NCBI RefSeq assembly: GCF_963675635.1
Contig: NZ_OY776488.1
Location: forward strand, 847,740-911,739
DNA length: 64,000 bases
From: an uncultured Pseudodesulfovibrio sp.
GTDB lineage: Bacteria; Desulfobacterota; Desulfovibrionia; Desulfovibrionales; Desulfovibrionaceae
Direction of reading: 5' to 3'
Below, piece after piece: positions 9,613-22,829 of the stretch (positions within the stretch are counted from its first letter, which is position 1; each line of letters begins with the position of its first letter). A program made the position numbers and the translations under genes. The notes beneath the pieces were generated by a model. The model had not been told where the DNA came from and made no database searches. It saw only the letters and a list, made by a program, of their open reading frames with translations.

Positions 9613-10092
9613 ATGGTTGACGGTTTCTCGCATTTGGATGATGACGGTAACGCTCGCATGGTCGATGTGTCAGCCAAGAAAGACACTCAGCGAACTGCTA
9701 TTGTTCGAGGTGTTGTTCGGTTGGCTCCTGAAACATTGCGTTTGCTCAAGGAGAATGCGCTGCCCAAGGGTGACGTGCTGACTACTGCAAAGATTGCCGG
9801 TATACAGGCTGCAAAGCGGACTGCCGATCTGATTCCAATGTGTCACCCGATGCCCATCAGCTATGTTGATATTCGATTCACTGTTTTGGATGACGAGAGT
9901 TCTATTGAGCTGGAGTGCGAGGTGCGGACCACGTACAAGACCGGCATCGAGATGGAGGCTCTTGTTGGTGCCCAGATTGCTGCTGCCACAATTTACGACA
10001 TGTGCAAGGCCGTACAAAAGGATATCGTCATCGACGCTTGTCGGCTGGTGTTCAAGTCCGGTGGCAAGAGTGGGACATTTCGGGCAGAGTAG
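9613..10092 (+). CDS. moaC: Cyclic pyranopterin monophosphate synthase MoaC
   Basis: Second step of molybdenum cofactor synthesis, converting the MoaA product to cyclic pyranopterin monophosphate. The protein has 159 residues. Family motifs are clear: [15 protein letters not shown] at about 58-72, [27 protein letters not shown] at about 103-130, and the C-terminal [10 protein letters not shown]. It is the last gene of the DUF4340-rpoZ-dnaJ-moaC unit and is followed by a strong terminator. Molybdopterin synthesis fits an anaerobe with formate dehydrogenases. Confidence 0.96.
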   Translation: MVDGFSHLDDDGNARMVDVSAKKDTQRTAIVRGVVRLAPETLRLLKENALPKGDVLTTAKIAGIQAAKRTADLIPMCHPMPISYVDIRFTVLDDESSIELECEVRTTYKTGIEMEALVGAQIAAATIYDMCKAVQKDIVIDACRLVFKSGGKSGTFRAE

Positions 10093-10110
10093 CGCAGACT
10101 AATTACATGC

Positions 10111-10145
10111 AAAAAGCCGCTTTCCAGATGGAAAGCGGCTTTTTT
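10111..10145. terminator. Bidirectional terminator between moaC and hisF
   Basis: A 15-bp stem (10111-10125 with 10130-10144), loop AGAT, flanked by A and T runs on both sides. It serves moaC (plus) and hisF (minus), which converge here. Confidence 0.93.
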
Positions 10146-10164
10146 ATTATTCGAGGATAATGAC

Positions 10165-10944
10165 TTACCAGACAGCGCGAGTTTGCACGCCTGCTTCGGC
10201 CATATATTTTTTCAGTTCGGCGATGGTGTACTCGCCGTAGTGAACAATGGAGGCGATGAGTGCCGCAGTCGCCTTCCCATGAGTGACAGCGTCAACCATA
10301 TGCTGCGGGTTGCCTGCTCCACCGGAGGCAATAACCGGAATCGTTACGGATTCCGCGACTAGGCGGGTGAGTTCCAGATCATACCCATTCTTCACGCCGT
10401 CAGCGTCAATGGAGTTAAGACAGATTTCGCCTGCGCCAAGGGCTTCTCCGGTTTTGGCCCATTCAAGGGCATCCAGTCCCATGTATTTACGGCCACCGTG
10501 GATGACAATTTCAAATCCAGAGGGGATATCGTCTGATTTATTGACTCGTTTAACATCCATGCCAAGCACAATACATTGGGAACCGAAACGAGCAGCTCCT
10601 TCGCTGATAATATCCGGATTCTTGACAGCACCAGAGTTAACCGAAACCTTTTCAGCGCCTGCGATAAGGACATCTCGCATATCATCAACCGTGTTAATGC
10701 CACCGCCGACAGAGAAGGGGATGAATATTTGAGAGGCTACCTTCTCGACAACATCAAGAAATATACCGCGAGCTTCGTGAGATGCTGTTATGTCATAGAA
10801 GACAATTTCATCCGCGCCCTCTTCATAATATCTTTTGGCGGTTTCAACGGGGTCGCCAATATCCACATTCTCCTTGAACTTGATGCCTTTTGTCAGTCTG
10901 CCGTTACGGACATCAAGACAGGGTATGACGCGCTTACTCAGCAT
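10165..10944 (-). CDS. hisF: Imidazole glycerol phosphate synthase cyclase subunit HisF
   Basis: Closes the imidazole ring in histidine synthesis using ammonia from HisH. It has 259 residues in a TIM barrel. Catalytic Asp11 (PCLDV) and Asp130 (LGMDVKRV) are both present, as are the phosphate-binding motifs SVGGGI (78-83) and [10 protein letters not shown]. The wording of several conserved segments ([25 protein letters not shown]) is the variant I associate with Desulfovibrio. It overlaps the end of hisH by 11 bases, so the two subunits are translated together. No other his gene is nearby. Confidence 0.95.
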   Translation of the reverse strand: MLSKRVIPCLDVRNGRLTKGIKFKENVDIGDPVETAKRYYEEGADEIVFYDITASHEARGIFLDVVEKVASQIFIPFSVGGGINTVDDMRDVLIAGAEKVSVNSGAVKNPDIISEGAARFGSQCIVLGMDVKRVNKSDDIPSGFEIVIHGGRKYMGLDALEWAKTGEALGAGEICLNSIDADGVKNGYDLELTRLVAESVTIPVIASGGAGNPQHMVDAVTHGKATAALIASIVHYGEYTIAELKKYMAEAGVQTRAVW

Positions 10945-11575
10945 TTGCGGCCTCCAGACAGTAGTTGTAGAAGTTCTGAAGCATCTTCAGACCGGGGCGT
11001 CCTGATTTTTCAGGGTGAAACTGGACTGCCCAAAGCCCTTCGCGACCATGGACTGAGCAGAAATCTATACCGTATCGGGTGGTGCCGATGATAAAATCTT
11101 CTTTTGGGTGAGGGAAGTAACTGTGCACAAAATAGAAGTCCGCATCCGGGTCTATGCCCACGAAGAGTTCGCACTCCTTAACCAGTTCAACCTGGTTCCA
11201 GCCCATGTGGGGGACGCGGATGGTGATATCTTCATAGTCAACCCAGGAAGGGTTGAACAGGCGGCATTCGCCTGGAATGACTTCCAGCGCTTTAGTGTCA
11301 TTCTCTTCAGAGTAGTCCAAAAGGATTTGGCAGCCGACACAGATGCCGAGCACTGGTTTCTTCTGCCAGATAAGTGCTTTTATGACCTCATCCAAGCCTT
11401 CGGAATGCAATTCCTCCATGGCTTGACCTGCTGCCCCTACCCCGGGGAAGATGATACCTGCGGCTTTGTCAAGCTTTTCGGGATCATTGGTAATTTCATT
11501 CGGAATTCCCAGATGGTCGAGTGCCCGACGGACACTGGTCTGGTTTCCTGCTTTGTAATCAAATATAGCGAGCAT
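10934..11575 (-). CDS. hisH: Imidazole glycerol phosphate synthase glutaminase subunit HisH
   Basis: Class I glutamine amidotransferase that feeds ammonia to HisF. It has 213 residues. The nucleophile is Cys79 in GICVGCQIL (usually GICLGMQ), with His187 and Glu189 in VQFHPEKSG. An oxyanion-type [10 protein letters not shown] loop is at about 44-53. GGAGGG precedes ATG 11575. It is the first gene of the hisH-hisF pair. The preceding J-domain gene ends 167 bases upstream on the same strand, with no clear terminator between. Confidence 0.96.
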   Translation of the reverse strand: MLAIFDYKAGNQTSVRRALDHLGIPNEITNDPEKLDKAAGIIFPGVGAAGQAMEELHSEGLDEVIKALIWQKKPVLGICVGCQILLDYSEENDTKALEVIPGECRLFNPSWVDYEDITIRVPHMGWNQVELVKECELFVGIDPDADFYFVHSYFPHPKEDFIIGTTRYGIDFCSVHGREGLWAVQFHPEKSGRPGLKMLQNFYNYCLEAANAE

Positions 11576-11742
11576 CTGTCCCTCCGAATTATATCTTCGT
11601 TACTTTACAGCGACTAGTAAAAAAATGGGGGGAAAACAAGGAGTTTTTTGAAATTTACAAAGATGTCAATCCGGTTCAGGCTGTTTTGGGAGAATATCCC
11701 AAACGGGATGGGACGCTGCTTCGGAAATTCCTGTGACTTTTT

Positions 11743-12516
11743 CTATTTACTCAGGATACGTAAAAGAAGATCGCCCGTAATCGGACCGAGTTTGCGTCCC
11801 AGCCCTTTCAGTCGAATAGGGCGACCGACCACGAAGTCATGCGGGAGTGTCACCTCAATGGTTTTTGGGCCGTTAGAGAATTTCTGTTCAACCGTGATAC
11901 GGATTTTTCGTCCAGGCATAAGGTGCTTCGCAGGGAAATGGACAGTTTGTTCATGGTCCATTTGACTTTTGAACCACCCCTTGATGCCTTTGGAGAAATC
12001 GAAATTGAGAGTACGTTCACCCCAATGGAGTTGGAGTTTTCGTTTTTTGAGTTCCAGTGGGCCTTGATATCCAGGCTGTTCTTTGCGAATTTGACTGTAG
12101 ATGTCTTCAAATACCTTTTTTGCAAAAGGATCGCTGAGGATGGTTTTGAGAACTTCCTCTTCTTTATAATAATACTTCTGGTTTTTGGCGCGGGTGGATC
12201 GAGTGTGTTCAGGCCTTCCTGCTGTGGCCTTTCTTTGCTGACGGGCATAGGCCTTGGCCCCTTGTTGGCGACTGGCCTTTGGCTCCTCTCGATCGGTACG
12301 TTTCGCGTTCTGTTGTGAGGCACCGCCGTTTGCTTCCAGCAAGCCTGTGGCTGTCACATACGCTTCATTGATCTCGCGAAATTTCTCACTCGCATTCGAG
12401 CTGGAATTCAGATCTGGGTGGTATTTGAATGCAAGTTTGCGAAAAGCGGTCTTAATGTCACCCAGGGATGCGTTTGCGTCGAGCTGGAGCACTATGAGAC
12501 ATTCCTGGAGATTCAT
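11743..12516 (-). CDS. J-domain protein without zinc fingers (CbpA-like layout)
   Basis: Probable DnaK co-chaperone of 257 residues. The N-terminal J domain has HPD at 33-35 with [13 protein letters not shown] and [11 protein letters not shown] charged linker (about 60-120) leads to a C-terminal part ending [23 protein letters not shown], like the DnaJ C-terminal beta domain. The zinc-finger repeats and one C-terminal subdomain are missing, so it is shorter than true CbpA (about 300 residues). The gene lies 14 bases after the YkgJ-type gene, making a three-gene minus-strand unit with the CoA-binding protein. Partner and substrate are unknown. Confidence 0.82.
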   Translation of the reverse strand: MNLQECLIVLQLDANASLGDIKTAFRKLAFKYHPDLNSSSNASEKFREINEAYVTATGLLEANGGASQQNAKRTDREEPKASRQQGAKAYARQQRKATAGRPEHTRSTRAKNQKYYYKEEEVLKTILSDPFAKKVFEDIYSQIRKEQPGYQGPLELKKRKLQLHWGERTLNFDFSKGIKGWFKSQMDHEQTVHFPAKHLMPGRKIRITVEQKFSNGPKTIEVTLPHDFVVGRPIRLKGLGRKLGPITGDLLLRILSK

Positions 12517-12530
12517 GGGGTAGCCTTTTT

Positions 12531-12968
12531 CTATTCGTCTGAAATCAATGCGTTTGGTGAAGTCTCTGGATCATAGCGCAAAAGGTCTTCCTTGCGCAAA
12601 TATTCACGTCCTTGCCGTACAAATTCTTCATGTCCGGCCTTGGGGTTAACGCCAGGACAGTACTCCTGAATCATTTGCCAGCTCAGTTCGTCGATAAGAT
12701 TGCCACGAAAATAGGGCCATGCGCGGCAGATGTCGGGCCGTCCCGGATGAACGCCACAACCTTCTTTGTAAAAAATACAGTAGTTGTCTTCGCCCACGTT
12801 GAGATGAAGTTTTCCACCTCGTTGATGGGTGAATTTATCAACCATTTCTTCAACGGAAATATGTAGATGTTCAGCCAGACGCGTCCTGTCCTTGGCGGTC
12901 ATGACTATACCGCCTTCTCCTTGGCAACAGTGGCCGCACATTCGACAATCAAAGGCTAATTCATTCAT
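12531..12968 (-). CDS. YkgJ-family cysteine-cluster protein
   Basis: A 145-residue protein of the zinc/iron-chelating CxxCxxCC family. The N-terminal motif [15 protein letters not shown] (residues 6-20) and the later cysteines in [24 protein letters not shown] and EYCPGV define the family and probably bind a metal or Fe-S cluster. Function is unknown. The start overlaps the CoA-binding gene's stop by four bases, showing translational coupling. Confidence 0.88.
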   Translation of the reverse strand: MNELAFDCRMCGHCCQGEGGIVMTAKDRTRLAEHLHISVEEMVDKFTHQRGGKLHLNVGEDNYCIFYKEGCGVHPGRPDICRAWPYFRGNLIDELSWQMIQEYCPGVNPKAGHEEFVRQGREYLRKEDLLRYDPETSPNALISDE

Positions 12969-13384
12969 CGTGTTATCCCGAGTGCTTGTAGTTCGACTTT
13001 AAGGCAGCGATCTTCGACAACGACAATGCCGCTTCCTTCAAGAATGGCTCGTGCCTCAGGACTGACAACGCCTGATTGCATCCAGAAAATTTTGGGGAGA
13101 GGGCTCATGGTCAATACTTCACGTGCGTGATCGGGACAGAACTGGGGAGCACGAAACAAGTCTACCACATCAACGGGGACCGGTATGTCAGAGACTGATT
13201 GATATGTCTTTAGTCCCCACACGTCTGGACGTTTCGGGTGAACTGGAATGATATCGAAACCCATGTCAATCATGGTGCGACCAACGCCGTCTACCGGTCT
13301 TGATGGCTTGTCTACGGCACCGATTATGGCAATGGTCTTGACCTCGCGTAAAAGCGCGGCTAGCTCTTTCATATCGATTAGCAT
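12965..13384 (-). CDS. CoA-binding domain protein (YccU type)
   Basis: A small Rossmann-fold protein of 139 residues. The nucleotide-binding start is KTIAIIGAVDKPSRPVDGVG, followed by GFDIIPVHPKRPDVWGLKTYQSVSDIP and a C-terminal VVEDRCLKVE, the usual end of this family. The ATG at 13384 is chosen because GAGGTAG stands seven bases upstream; an upstream in-frame TTG would add 13 poorly conserved residues. It is the first gene of the CoA-binding/YkgJ/J-domain set. The ligand (CoA or another nucleotide) is not known for this protein. Confidence 0.85.
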   Translation of the reverse strand: MLIDMKELAALLREVKTIAIIGAVDKPSRPVDGVGRTMIDMGFDIIPVHPKRPDVWGLKTYQSVSDIPVPVDVVDLFRAPQFCPDHAREVLTMSPLPKIFWMQSGVVSPEARAILEGSGIVVVEDRCLKVELQALGITR

Positions 13385-13466
13385 TGTATCTACCTCGTTT
13401 GGCTGTGACGACTTGTACAGCAAAGAAACACGATTGCCTAGTTGTTAATAGAGTGAAGGAGCCCTC

Positions 13467-14690
13467 ATGTTTGAAGCCATTGCTAGTATCCCAGAAGCTG
13501 AATTGACGCGTCGCCAGGATGCGGTTCGTCGTCATTTGCAGACCCTTGCCCCTGAAGCTGGCGGCATTCTGGTCTTTTCCCGACTAAATATCTTTTATCT
13601 GACAGGTACTTTTGGTCAGGGAGTATTTTGGCTACCTTTGAGCGGTAAACCCGTTTTGCTTATTCGTAACGGCATTAGTCGCGCGCGTATAGAAGCCGGA
13701 GTAGAACATATCCTGCCGTTCAAGTCGTATTCTGAACTTCCCGGTTTGTGTGCCGATGCAGGCAGTCCTTTTACTCCGACCCTTGCGGCGGTTATGGCTG
13801 GACTGACGTGGCAACTTGGCTTGATGCTGTCTGCCAAGCTCAAGGATTACACCATAGTTCCCGGTGATCATGCCGTTGCCTTGGCAAAGATGGTTAAATC
13901 CGAGTTTGAGTTGGAGATCCTGCGACGTTGTGGCGAACTGCATCATAAGTGCCTTCATGATGTGTTACCGAAGAAATTGAAACTGGGCATGACCGAGCGT
14001 GAAATATCCCATCGTGCCTGGGAGGTCTTTTTTGCGGCAGGACACATGGGGATGATGCGTATGCAGGCCCACGGTGAAGAAATATTTCTTGGTCATGTTT
14101 CAGCTGGGGATTCTGGGAACTACCCTAGTGGGTTCAATGGCCCCCTTGGACTTCGTGGTGAACATCCTGCTTCTGTATTCATGGGCAATGCGAACAAGGT
14201 GTGGAAACGCGGTGAATCGCTCATGCTCGATATTGGCTTTCAAATTGAAGGGTACCATACTGATAAAACACAAGCGTATTTTGCGGGACCGGAATCAACC
14301 AAGACTGATGAAATTCGTAAGGCGCATGATTTTTGTATCGAAATGCAGAACTGGTGCTGCGATACGGCAAAGCCGGGCGTAACGCCCGCTGAACTTTATG
14401 CCTACTGTATTGAGCAGGCGGACAAACGTGGATTTGCCGATGGATTTATGGGCCTGGACGAGAACAAGGTGCCGTTCATCGGACATGGCATTGGTTTGAC
14501 CATAGATGAGTTTCCACCCATTGCCAAAGGCTTCGATGCTCCTTTTGAGAAAGGGATGGTGATTGCCATTGAACCAAAGCAGAGCATCCGTGGCGTCGCC
14601 ATGGTTGGTGTGGAAAATACGTTTGAGATTACTGAAGACGGATGTCGGAGTATTACGGGTGATTCGTATGAAATGATTTCTGTGGAATAA
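13467..14690 (+). CDS. M24-family metallopeptidase (Xaa-Pro aminopeptidase-like)
   Basis: A two-domain creatinase/prolidase-type enzyme of 407 residues, probably cleaving Xaa-Pro peptides in the cytoplasm. The N-terminal creatinase-like domain (about 15-160) is followed by a pita-bread domain. The five metal ligands of an active M24 enzyme are visible: two Asp in MLDIGFQIEGYHTDKTQ (about 254-266), His in FIGHGIGL (about 338), Glu in AIEPK (about 368) and Glu in GVENTFEIT (about 382). AAGGAG precedes the ATG. It is divergent from the CoA-binding gene and ends at a shared terminator. Confidence 0.9.
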   Translation: MFEAIASIPEAELTRRQDAVRRHLQTLAPEAGGILVFSRLNIFYLTGTFGQGVFWLPLSGKPVLLIRNGISRARIEAGVEHILPFKSYSELPGLCADAGSPFTPTLAAVMAGLTWQLGLMLSAKLKDYTIVPGDHAVALAKMVKSEFELEILRRCGELHHKCLHDVLPKKLKLGMTEREISHRAWEVFFAAGHMGMMRMQAHGEEIFLGHVSAGDSGNYPSGFNGPLGLRGEHPASVFMGNANKVWKRGESLMLDIGFQIEGYHTDKTQAYFAGPESTKTDEIRKAHDFCIEMQNWCCDTAKPGVTPAELYAYCIEQADKRGFADGFMGLDENKVPFIGHGIGLTIDEFPPIAKGFDAPFEKGMVIAIEPKQSIRGVAMVGVENTFEITEDGCRSITGDSYEMISVE

Positions 14691-14727
14691 GAGTGTTCTG
14701 TGCTGAACTCAGCATGATGTTTTTCTG

Positions 14728-14760
14728 AAAAGGCGCACGGTGCACACCGTGCGCCTTTTT
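14728..14760. terminator. Bidirectional terminator between M24 peptidase and iron alcohol dehydrogenase genes
   Basis: Long stem (14728-14742 with 14745-14759) with A-run before and T-run after. The central bases are self-complementary, so the effective loop is about four bases. The two flanking genes converge on it. Confidence 0.92.
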
Positions 14761-14764
14761 GGGT

Positions 14765-15955
14765 TTATTCGTAGGCGGCTTCGAAAATGGCGATTACGTC
14801 TTCAATAGTCATCTGCACAGGTGTTATGTCGAAGAGTGCGCCCATAGTGGTCAGGGCATTCTCTGCCAGCGCAGGGATTTCCTCGCGGGTCACCCCATAG
14901 TCTGACAGTTTTTCATCTGCCAGACCGATATCTGTGATGAGCTTGTCGAGTGCATCAAGGAAAGCCACACCGCTGACTTCTTCATCAATGCTTTCTGCCA
15001 GAGTGTCACCCATGGCCAAAGCCAGGTCTTCCAAACGTTCTTCACCGCATGCGGCCAGGAAACCGAAGTAGGCTCGGGAGATGAGCACCAGACCGGCTCC
15101 GTGCGGCAGGTTCGGGTGGAAAGCTGACAAAGCGTGTTCCAGTGAGTGTTGCGAGATACAGGACGAATAGGATTCACACAGACCGGCCGCAGTGCAGGCC
15201 CACGCCATGATGGTGCGAGCCTCAAGGTCGTCGCCATTGGCAACGGCCTGGGGTAAAGTATGTGCGATCAGGTGGACAGCCTCCAGAGCGAGCATGTCGC
15301 TGGCTGGCTGGCGGCAGGTTGCCAGGTACGCTTCAGTGGCATGAAAGAAGGCGTCCATGCCCGTGTAGGCGGTCTGTCTGGGGGGAACGGACAGCATCAA
15401 GGTAGGATCAACAATGGACAAGGCGGGGAAGGTGGAGTCGTTACCCCATCCGATTTTCTCATTTGTGCCAGATTTGCTGATGACGGTCCACGGGTCAGCC
15501 TCGGTGCCGGTGCCTGCCGTTGTCGGGATGGCAACAATTGGCAGGGCGTCGTTTTCTGGCTCTTGCCCACCGCCGCTACCGGATTGCATGTAGTCCCAGT
15601 ATTTGCCTGAATTCGTCGCCATGAGAGCGATAGACTTGGCAGAGTCGATGGTAGAACCGCCGCCGAGACCCACGATGAATTTTACGTCGTTCTCACGACA
15701 GATGGCAGCCGCTTCATCCACCATGTCTGATTCCGGATTGGGACGGACTTTGTCGAATACGATGGTCTGCACGTCCTGTTTGGCCAGTTGGCTTTGGACG
15801 GTTGCCAGATAGCCCTGTTTGACCATGATGCCGGACTCGCCGATGACCACCATGGCTTTGCTGCCGCGGGGGAGATGCGGCGTATCGCCCAATTGCTTCA
15901 GGGTCTCGGGTCCGAAAATTACCCGTGTGGGCATGAAATATTGAAAATTCAACAT
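14765..15955 (-). CDS. Iron-containing alcohol dehydrogenase
   Basis: NAD(P)-dependent group III alcohol dehydrogenase of 396 residues. The nucleotide site GLGGGSTIDSAK is at 97-107 and PTTAGTGTE at 144-152. Metal ligands by position are Asp201 and His205 (TGMDAFFHATEAY), His270 and His285 (ISQHSLEHALSAF..LPHGAG). All are present, so an active Fe(II) enzyme is expected. Substrate could be ethanol, butanol or 1,3-propanediol-type alcohols; sequence alone does not say. The gene lies 26 bases after the DsbD-like gene on the same strand, so they may be cotranscribed. A terminator follows. Confidence 0.93.
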   Translation of the reverse strand: MLNFQYFMPTRVIFGPETLKQLGDTPHLPRGSKAMVVIGESGIMVKQGYLATVQSQLAKQDVQTIVFDKVRPNPESDMVDEAAAICRENDVKFIVGLGGGSTIDSAKSIALMATNSGKYWDYMQSGSGGGQEPENDALPIVAIPTTAGTGTEADPWTVISKSGTNEKIGWGNDSTFPALSIVDPTLMLSVPPRQTAYTGMDAFFHATEAYLATCRQPASDMLALEAVHLIAHTLPQAVANGDDLEARTIMAWACTAAGLCESYSSCISQHSLEHALSAFHPNLPHGAGLVLISRAYFGFLAACGEERLEDLALAMGDTLAESIDEEVSGVAFLDALDKLITDIGLADEKLSDYGVTREEIPALAENALTTMGALFDITPVQMTIEDVIAIFEAAYE

Positions 15956-15981
15956 TGAAGGCTCCTTGTTTTGTTGGAGTA

Positions 15982-17820
15982 CTATAGCGATTTCATGATG
16001 TTTTCAAGCTGATCGACCGTGAAGAGGTCTCGCAGCACCACCGGAGACGATGGATTGTCCTTTTTGAAAATTGCAGCCGTGGGGAGGCTCTTGCTTCCTA
16101 GCGCCTGGAGCAAAGCTTCAGCTTCCGGGTCGCGTTCTGTCATATCGACCTTGATAAATCTGATAGTGTATTCTTCTTTCCAACGACTGACGTTCTCGTG
16201 AGTCATGACGGTTGCTTCTAAAACTTTGCAAGTAGGGCACCAGTCAGCGGTGAAATCCAGGAGCAGAACATCTTTGCCTATGCTTTGTTTCAATGTGACG
16301 GGGTCAAAAGATTCCCACGGATCGGTATCAACCGTAGGTGGCATGGTCCATATGACAGAGGCAGCCAGCAGGATGAGCGCAGTGACCCGGACACCCCAAC
16401 GAATTGTCGCCTTGGCGGACTGTGTGCGAACCCACAGCCATGCGCCTAGTAGAACTGCCCAAAGTGGGGCCAGTATACGCAGACTGTCACCGCCGAGGGC
16501 AATTGCGATCAGATAGAACGATGTGCCAAGCAGGAAAAAGGCGATACCTTTTTCCACGTATTCGATCCATGGACCGGACTTGGGGAGAAAACGTGCCAGC
16601 TTGGGGTTGAGAATCAGCAAAATGTATGGACTCGACATGCCGATGCCAATGGCAATAAAAACAATGGCAATGATCACTGGGCCTTGAATGAGAGCCCAGC
16701 CAAGAACGCCACCAAGAAACGGACCACTACAGGGGGTGGCGAGGAGTGTCGTCAACATACCTGTGAAAAAAGCCTGTTTGCGAGGGCTTTTGTGTCCCGA
16801 ACCGAACTTTAGATCAATCACCGGCAGGTGGAACAGTCCGAAAAGACTGAGGCCGAGCGCACCCATGATGACTGCTATGGCAAGAACAAGCCAGCGGTAT
16901 TGAAAGAGTGCTCCCCATGCCTTGCCTGTGGCTGCGAGTACTATGGCTAACAACAGGAAGAAGCTGAGAACTCCCAAAACGAAAAAGACGTTGTGTTCGC
17001 GAAATGCGGATATGGGGTCTTTGCCGCCGGTCTGAGTGTTTGCACCAAGCAGGGCGGAGAGCTTGAGACTGACCACCGGCAGGACACAGGGCATGATGTT
17101 CAAGATAAGACCAGCCAGCAACCCCATGAGTATGGCAGACAGCAAACTCGCCACCTCCAGGCCCGGCTGCAGATACGTAGGTGAGAACTGCCAGTCGATA
17201 ATGACATCCTCGGTTGTCCCTTGTGTCGGCGTGGAAGTTTTTGGGTGAACTGCCTGCTGACGAACGAGTTGTTTGAATTGTGGCCACCAGGCTTGGGTTT
17301 CCGCAGACGGCAGGGCTGTTCTATCAAGACCTGTCTCGCCGTAAGTCAGGTTCAAACGGGTCGGGACACATTTTGTCGGATGGCACAGGAGCAAGTCCAG
17401 CATGAGAGAGACGGGAAACGGCGTTTTTATACCTCGAGGAATCAGGGCGAAAAGCACGGTCCCATCGAGGTATGCGGCTATGGTAACAGACGGATCATAG
17501 GTGTCCTTTTTTTGAGTGCCCTCAGGATAAAAAACTTGGAGAGATATGCCGTTGGAGGTTGTTGCTGAAAGCTGCGTGGGCTTGCCTGATTCGCCGGGGG
17601 CGTTGGAATAGGCATACCATTCAGAATGTATGTCGAGGGTTACAGCCAGAAGAATTGCTCCGTTTTCATTGTCACCAAGTGTGCCGGACGGGATTGAGTA
17701 TGCCTCTATCCTCGTCTCCAACGGAGGTGTTGGGCGCTGTGCCTGGGCATGACTGACCGAAGAGAGCATGGTAAGCAGCAGGGCAAAAAACAGAATGGAT
17801 ATCGGCTTGTTGAGATACAT
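15982..17820 (-). CDS. DsbD-like thiol:disulfide interchange protein
   Basis: Carries electrons from cytoplasmic thioredoxin across the inner membrane to periplasmic thiols. From ATG 17820 it has 612 residues: signal peptide 1-25, periplasmic DsbD-N-like domain about 30-180, eight membrane segments about 205-480 with the paired cysteines in NIMPCVLPV and ATPCSGPF, and a thioredoxin-like domain at the C-terminus with DFTADWCPTCKVLEA at about 520. All three redox pairs of DsbD can be located except that the N-terminal pair must be sought in LLCHPTKCVPTR. The start at 17820 has AGGAT upstream and gives a clean signal peptide; the longer frame to 17910 would not. Confidence 0.9.
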   Translation of the reverse strand: MYLNKPISILFFALLLTMLSSVSHAQAQRPTPPLETRIEAYSIPSGTLGDNENGAILLAVTLDIHSEWYAYSNAPGESGKPTQLSATTSNGISLQVFYPEGTQKKDTYDPSVTIAAYLDGTVLFALIPRGIKTPFPVSLMLDLLLCHPTKCVPTRLNLTYGETGLDRTALPSAETQAWWPQFKQLVRQQAVHPKTSTPTQGTTEDVIIDWQFSPTYLQPGLEVASLLSAILMGLLAGLILNIMPCVLPVVSLKLSALLGANTQTGGKDPISAFREHNVFFVLGVLSFFLLLAIVLAATGKAWGALFQYRWLVLAIAVIMGALGLSLFGLFHLPVIDLKFGSGHKSPRKQAFFTGMLTTLLATPCSGPFLGGVLGWALIQGPVIIAIVFIAIGIGMSSPYILLILNPKLARFLPKSGPWIEYVEKGIAFFLLGTSFYLIAIALGGDSLRILAPLWAVLLGAWLWVRTQSAKATIRWGVRVTALILLAASVIWTMPPTVDTDPWESFDPVTLKQSIGKDVLLLDFTADWCPTCKVLEATVMTHENVSRWKEEYTIRFIKVDMTERDPEAEALLQALGSKSLPTAAIFKKDNPSSPVVLRDLFTVDQLENIMKSL

Positions 17821-17856
17821 TAAAATCCTAATTTTAAAAAAAATGTAAATAAGTTG

Positions 17857-17883
17857 TTGACTTTTTCTGGGCCGACTTATAGA
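17857..17883 (+). promoter_or_regulatory. Predicted sigma-70 promoter of tRNA-Lys
   Basis: TTGACT (17857-17862) and TATAGA (17878-17883) with a 15-base spacer. Predicted start is about 30 bases before the tRNA. The two tRNA-Asn genes have the same arrangement. Confidence 0.5.
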
Positions 17884-17919
17884 AACCTCTTCGTCGCTGC
17901 GGGAACGCACGGCGGAAGT

Positions 17920-17995
17920 GGGTCACTAGCTCAATTGGCAGAGCAGCGGACTCTTAATCCGGAGGTTCAAGGTTCGATTCCTTGGTGACCCACCA
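17920..17995 (+). tRNA. tRNA-Lys (anticodon CTT)
   Basis: A 76-base cloverleaf. Acceptor stem GGGTCAC pairs with GTGACCC. The D arm is GCTC..GAGC, the T arm CAAGG-TTCGATT-CCTTG, and the CCA end is encoded (17993-17995). The anticodon loop CTCTTAA gives anticodon CTT, reading AAG. The outermost anticodon-stem pair (27-43) is G-G, a mismatch; the other four pairs hold. Confidence 0.96.
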
Positions 17996-18009
17996 CTTCA
18001 AAATCCAAT

Positions 18010-18042
18010 GAAACTCGGCGTTCAGTCGAGTTTCTTTTTTTT
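18010..18042 (+). terminator. Terminator after tRNA-Lys
   Basis: Stem GAAACTCG (18010-18017) with CGAGTTTC (18027-18034), nine-base loop, then eight T residues. It lies 15 bases after the tRNA. Confidence 0.85.
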
Positions 18043-18203
18043 GTCTGATGGTGGACATGATTATAATGCACCTTCTTGCGCACCTGTAGTTTCTTCGGGC
18101 GCCTGTTTTTACAGTATGGATTGGGTTTGTCATTACAAATACGCCTATCTGCGAACTGTACTCATCTCTAGTAATCGTGGCAAGTCTGTGCAGCTTTACA
18201 AGA

Positions 18204-18233
18204 CAAAAGGCCGGGACAATGTCCCGGCCTTTC
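18204..18233 (-). terminator. Terminator of the Cys-rich 120-residue protein gene
   Basis: A 12-bp G+C-rich stem (18206-18217 with 18221-18232) with a three-base loop. On the minus strand it runs into TTTTGTCTT. It is 21 bases after the stop of the minus-strand gene at 18254. Nothing codable was seen in 18043-18203. Confidence 0.75.
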
Positions 18234-18253
18234 TATTGCTTTTCGATACTACT

Positions 18254-18616
18254 TTAGCCGCCGAACCAGCCGGGGGCGAGGACTTCAAGTGCCTTGGTGT
18301 AATGGACTCGAAGGTCTTCGAGTTTGCCGCCTATGAGTTTTTCCTGCATTCCAAGGCTGGAGGGACAGGTTTGTTGCATTTCAGAGGCTATAGCTTCGAG
18401 TTCCTTGACGGTGGATTTGATGAGGATAATGGTGTCTGCGATATCGTCACCCTTGTCTGATGCGAGGACATCGTATAAGCGGGCTTTCCATGTGTTCAGT
18501 TCCATTTCGAGGCCTTTGCAATAATGGGCAACTGCTTCCTGCTTTCCTGTATCTGTGGGGCAACCATCAATTCCCATACAACTTGGGCACGGTCCGGGGT
18601 AGTCCATATTCGGCAT
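18254..18616 (-). CDS. Small Cys-rich hypothetical protein
   Basis: Not recognised as a named family. It has 120 residues with N-terminal CPSCMGIDGC (Cys10, 13, 19), Cys33 in HYCKG and Cys84 in QTCPS. The three N-terminal cysteines plus Cys33 could hold a metal or small Fe-S cluster. The rest is predicted helical (LEMELNTWKARLYDVL; IILIKSTVKELEAIASEM). A good ribosome site GAGGAGAG precedes ATG 18616 and a terminator follows, so I regard it as a real single-gene unit. It ends GWFGG. It lies just after the PFOR gene on the same strand but is separated from it by a terminator. Confidence 0.75.
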   Translation of the reverse strand: MPNMDYPGPCPSCMGIDGCPTDTGKQEAVAHYCKGLEMELNTWKARLYDVLASDKGDDIADTIILIKSTVKELEAIASEMQQTCPSSLGMQEKLIGGKLEDLRVHYTKALEVLAPGWFGG

Positions 18617-18748
18617 AACGCTCTCCTCAGTTTGGTTAAGAGTATTTAAGCCACTAGAAGACAGTGTATACTATATTTTGTATTTGTGACGAGGTGAGTT
18701 TTTCGCTTCTGAATATTTTCTAATCAAGGAAGAATAATTCGCCCATCT

Positions 18749-18778
18749 AAAAAGCCCTCCCAGTTGAACTGGGAGGGC
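18749..18778 (-). terminator. Terminator of the PFOR gene
   Basis: An 11-bp stem (18754-18764 with 18768-18778) with a three-base loop, followed on the minus strand by five T residues. It is about 26 bases past the PFOR stop. Confidence 0.9.
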
Positions 18779-18804
18779 CTCGCTTTGTGACTTGTTAGGT
18801 GCTT

Positions 18805-22829
<4,025 letters not shown>

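Noticed and set aside
11590-11610. TATAAT-like box before hisH
   Set aside because: The start it predicts falls inside the ribosome site and no -35 element stands at a suitable distance.
11685-11703. Seven-pair hairpin between the J-domain gene and hisH
   Set aside because: No T run follows on the minus strand, so it is not a credible terminator; it may be chance.
18008-18460. Open frame of 150 codons on the plus strand after tRNA-Lys
   Set aside because: It begins within the tRNA terminator, overlaps a better-supported minus-strand gene and its terminator, and resembles no family.
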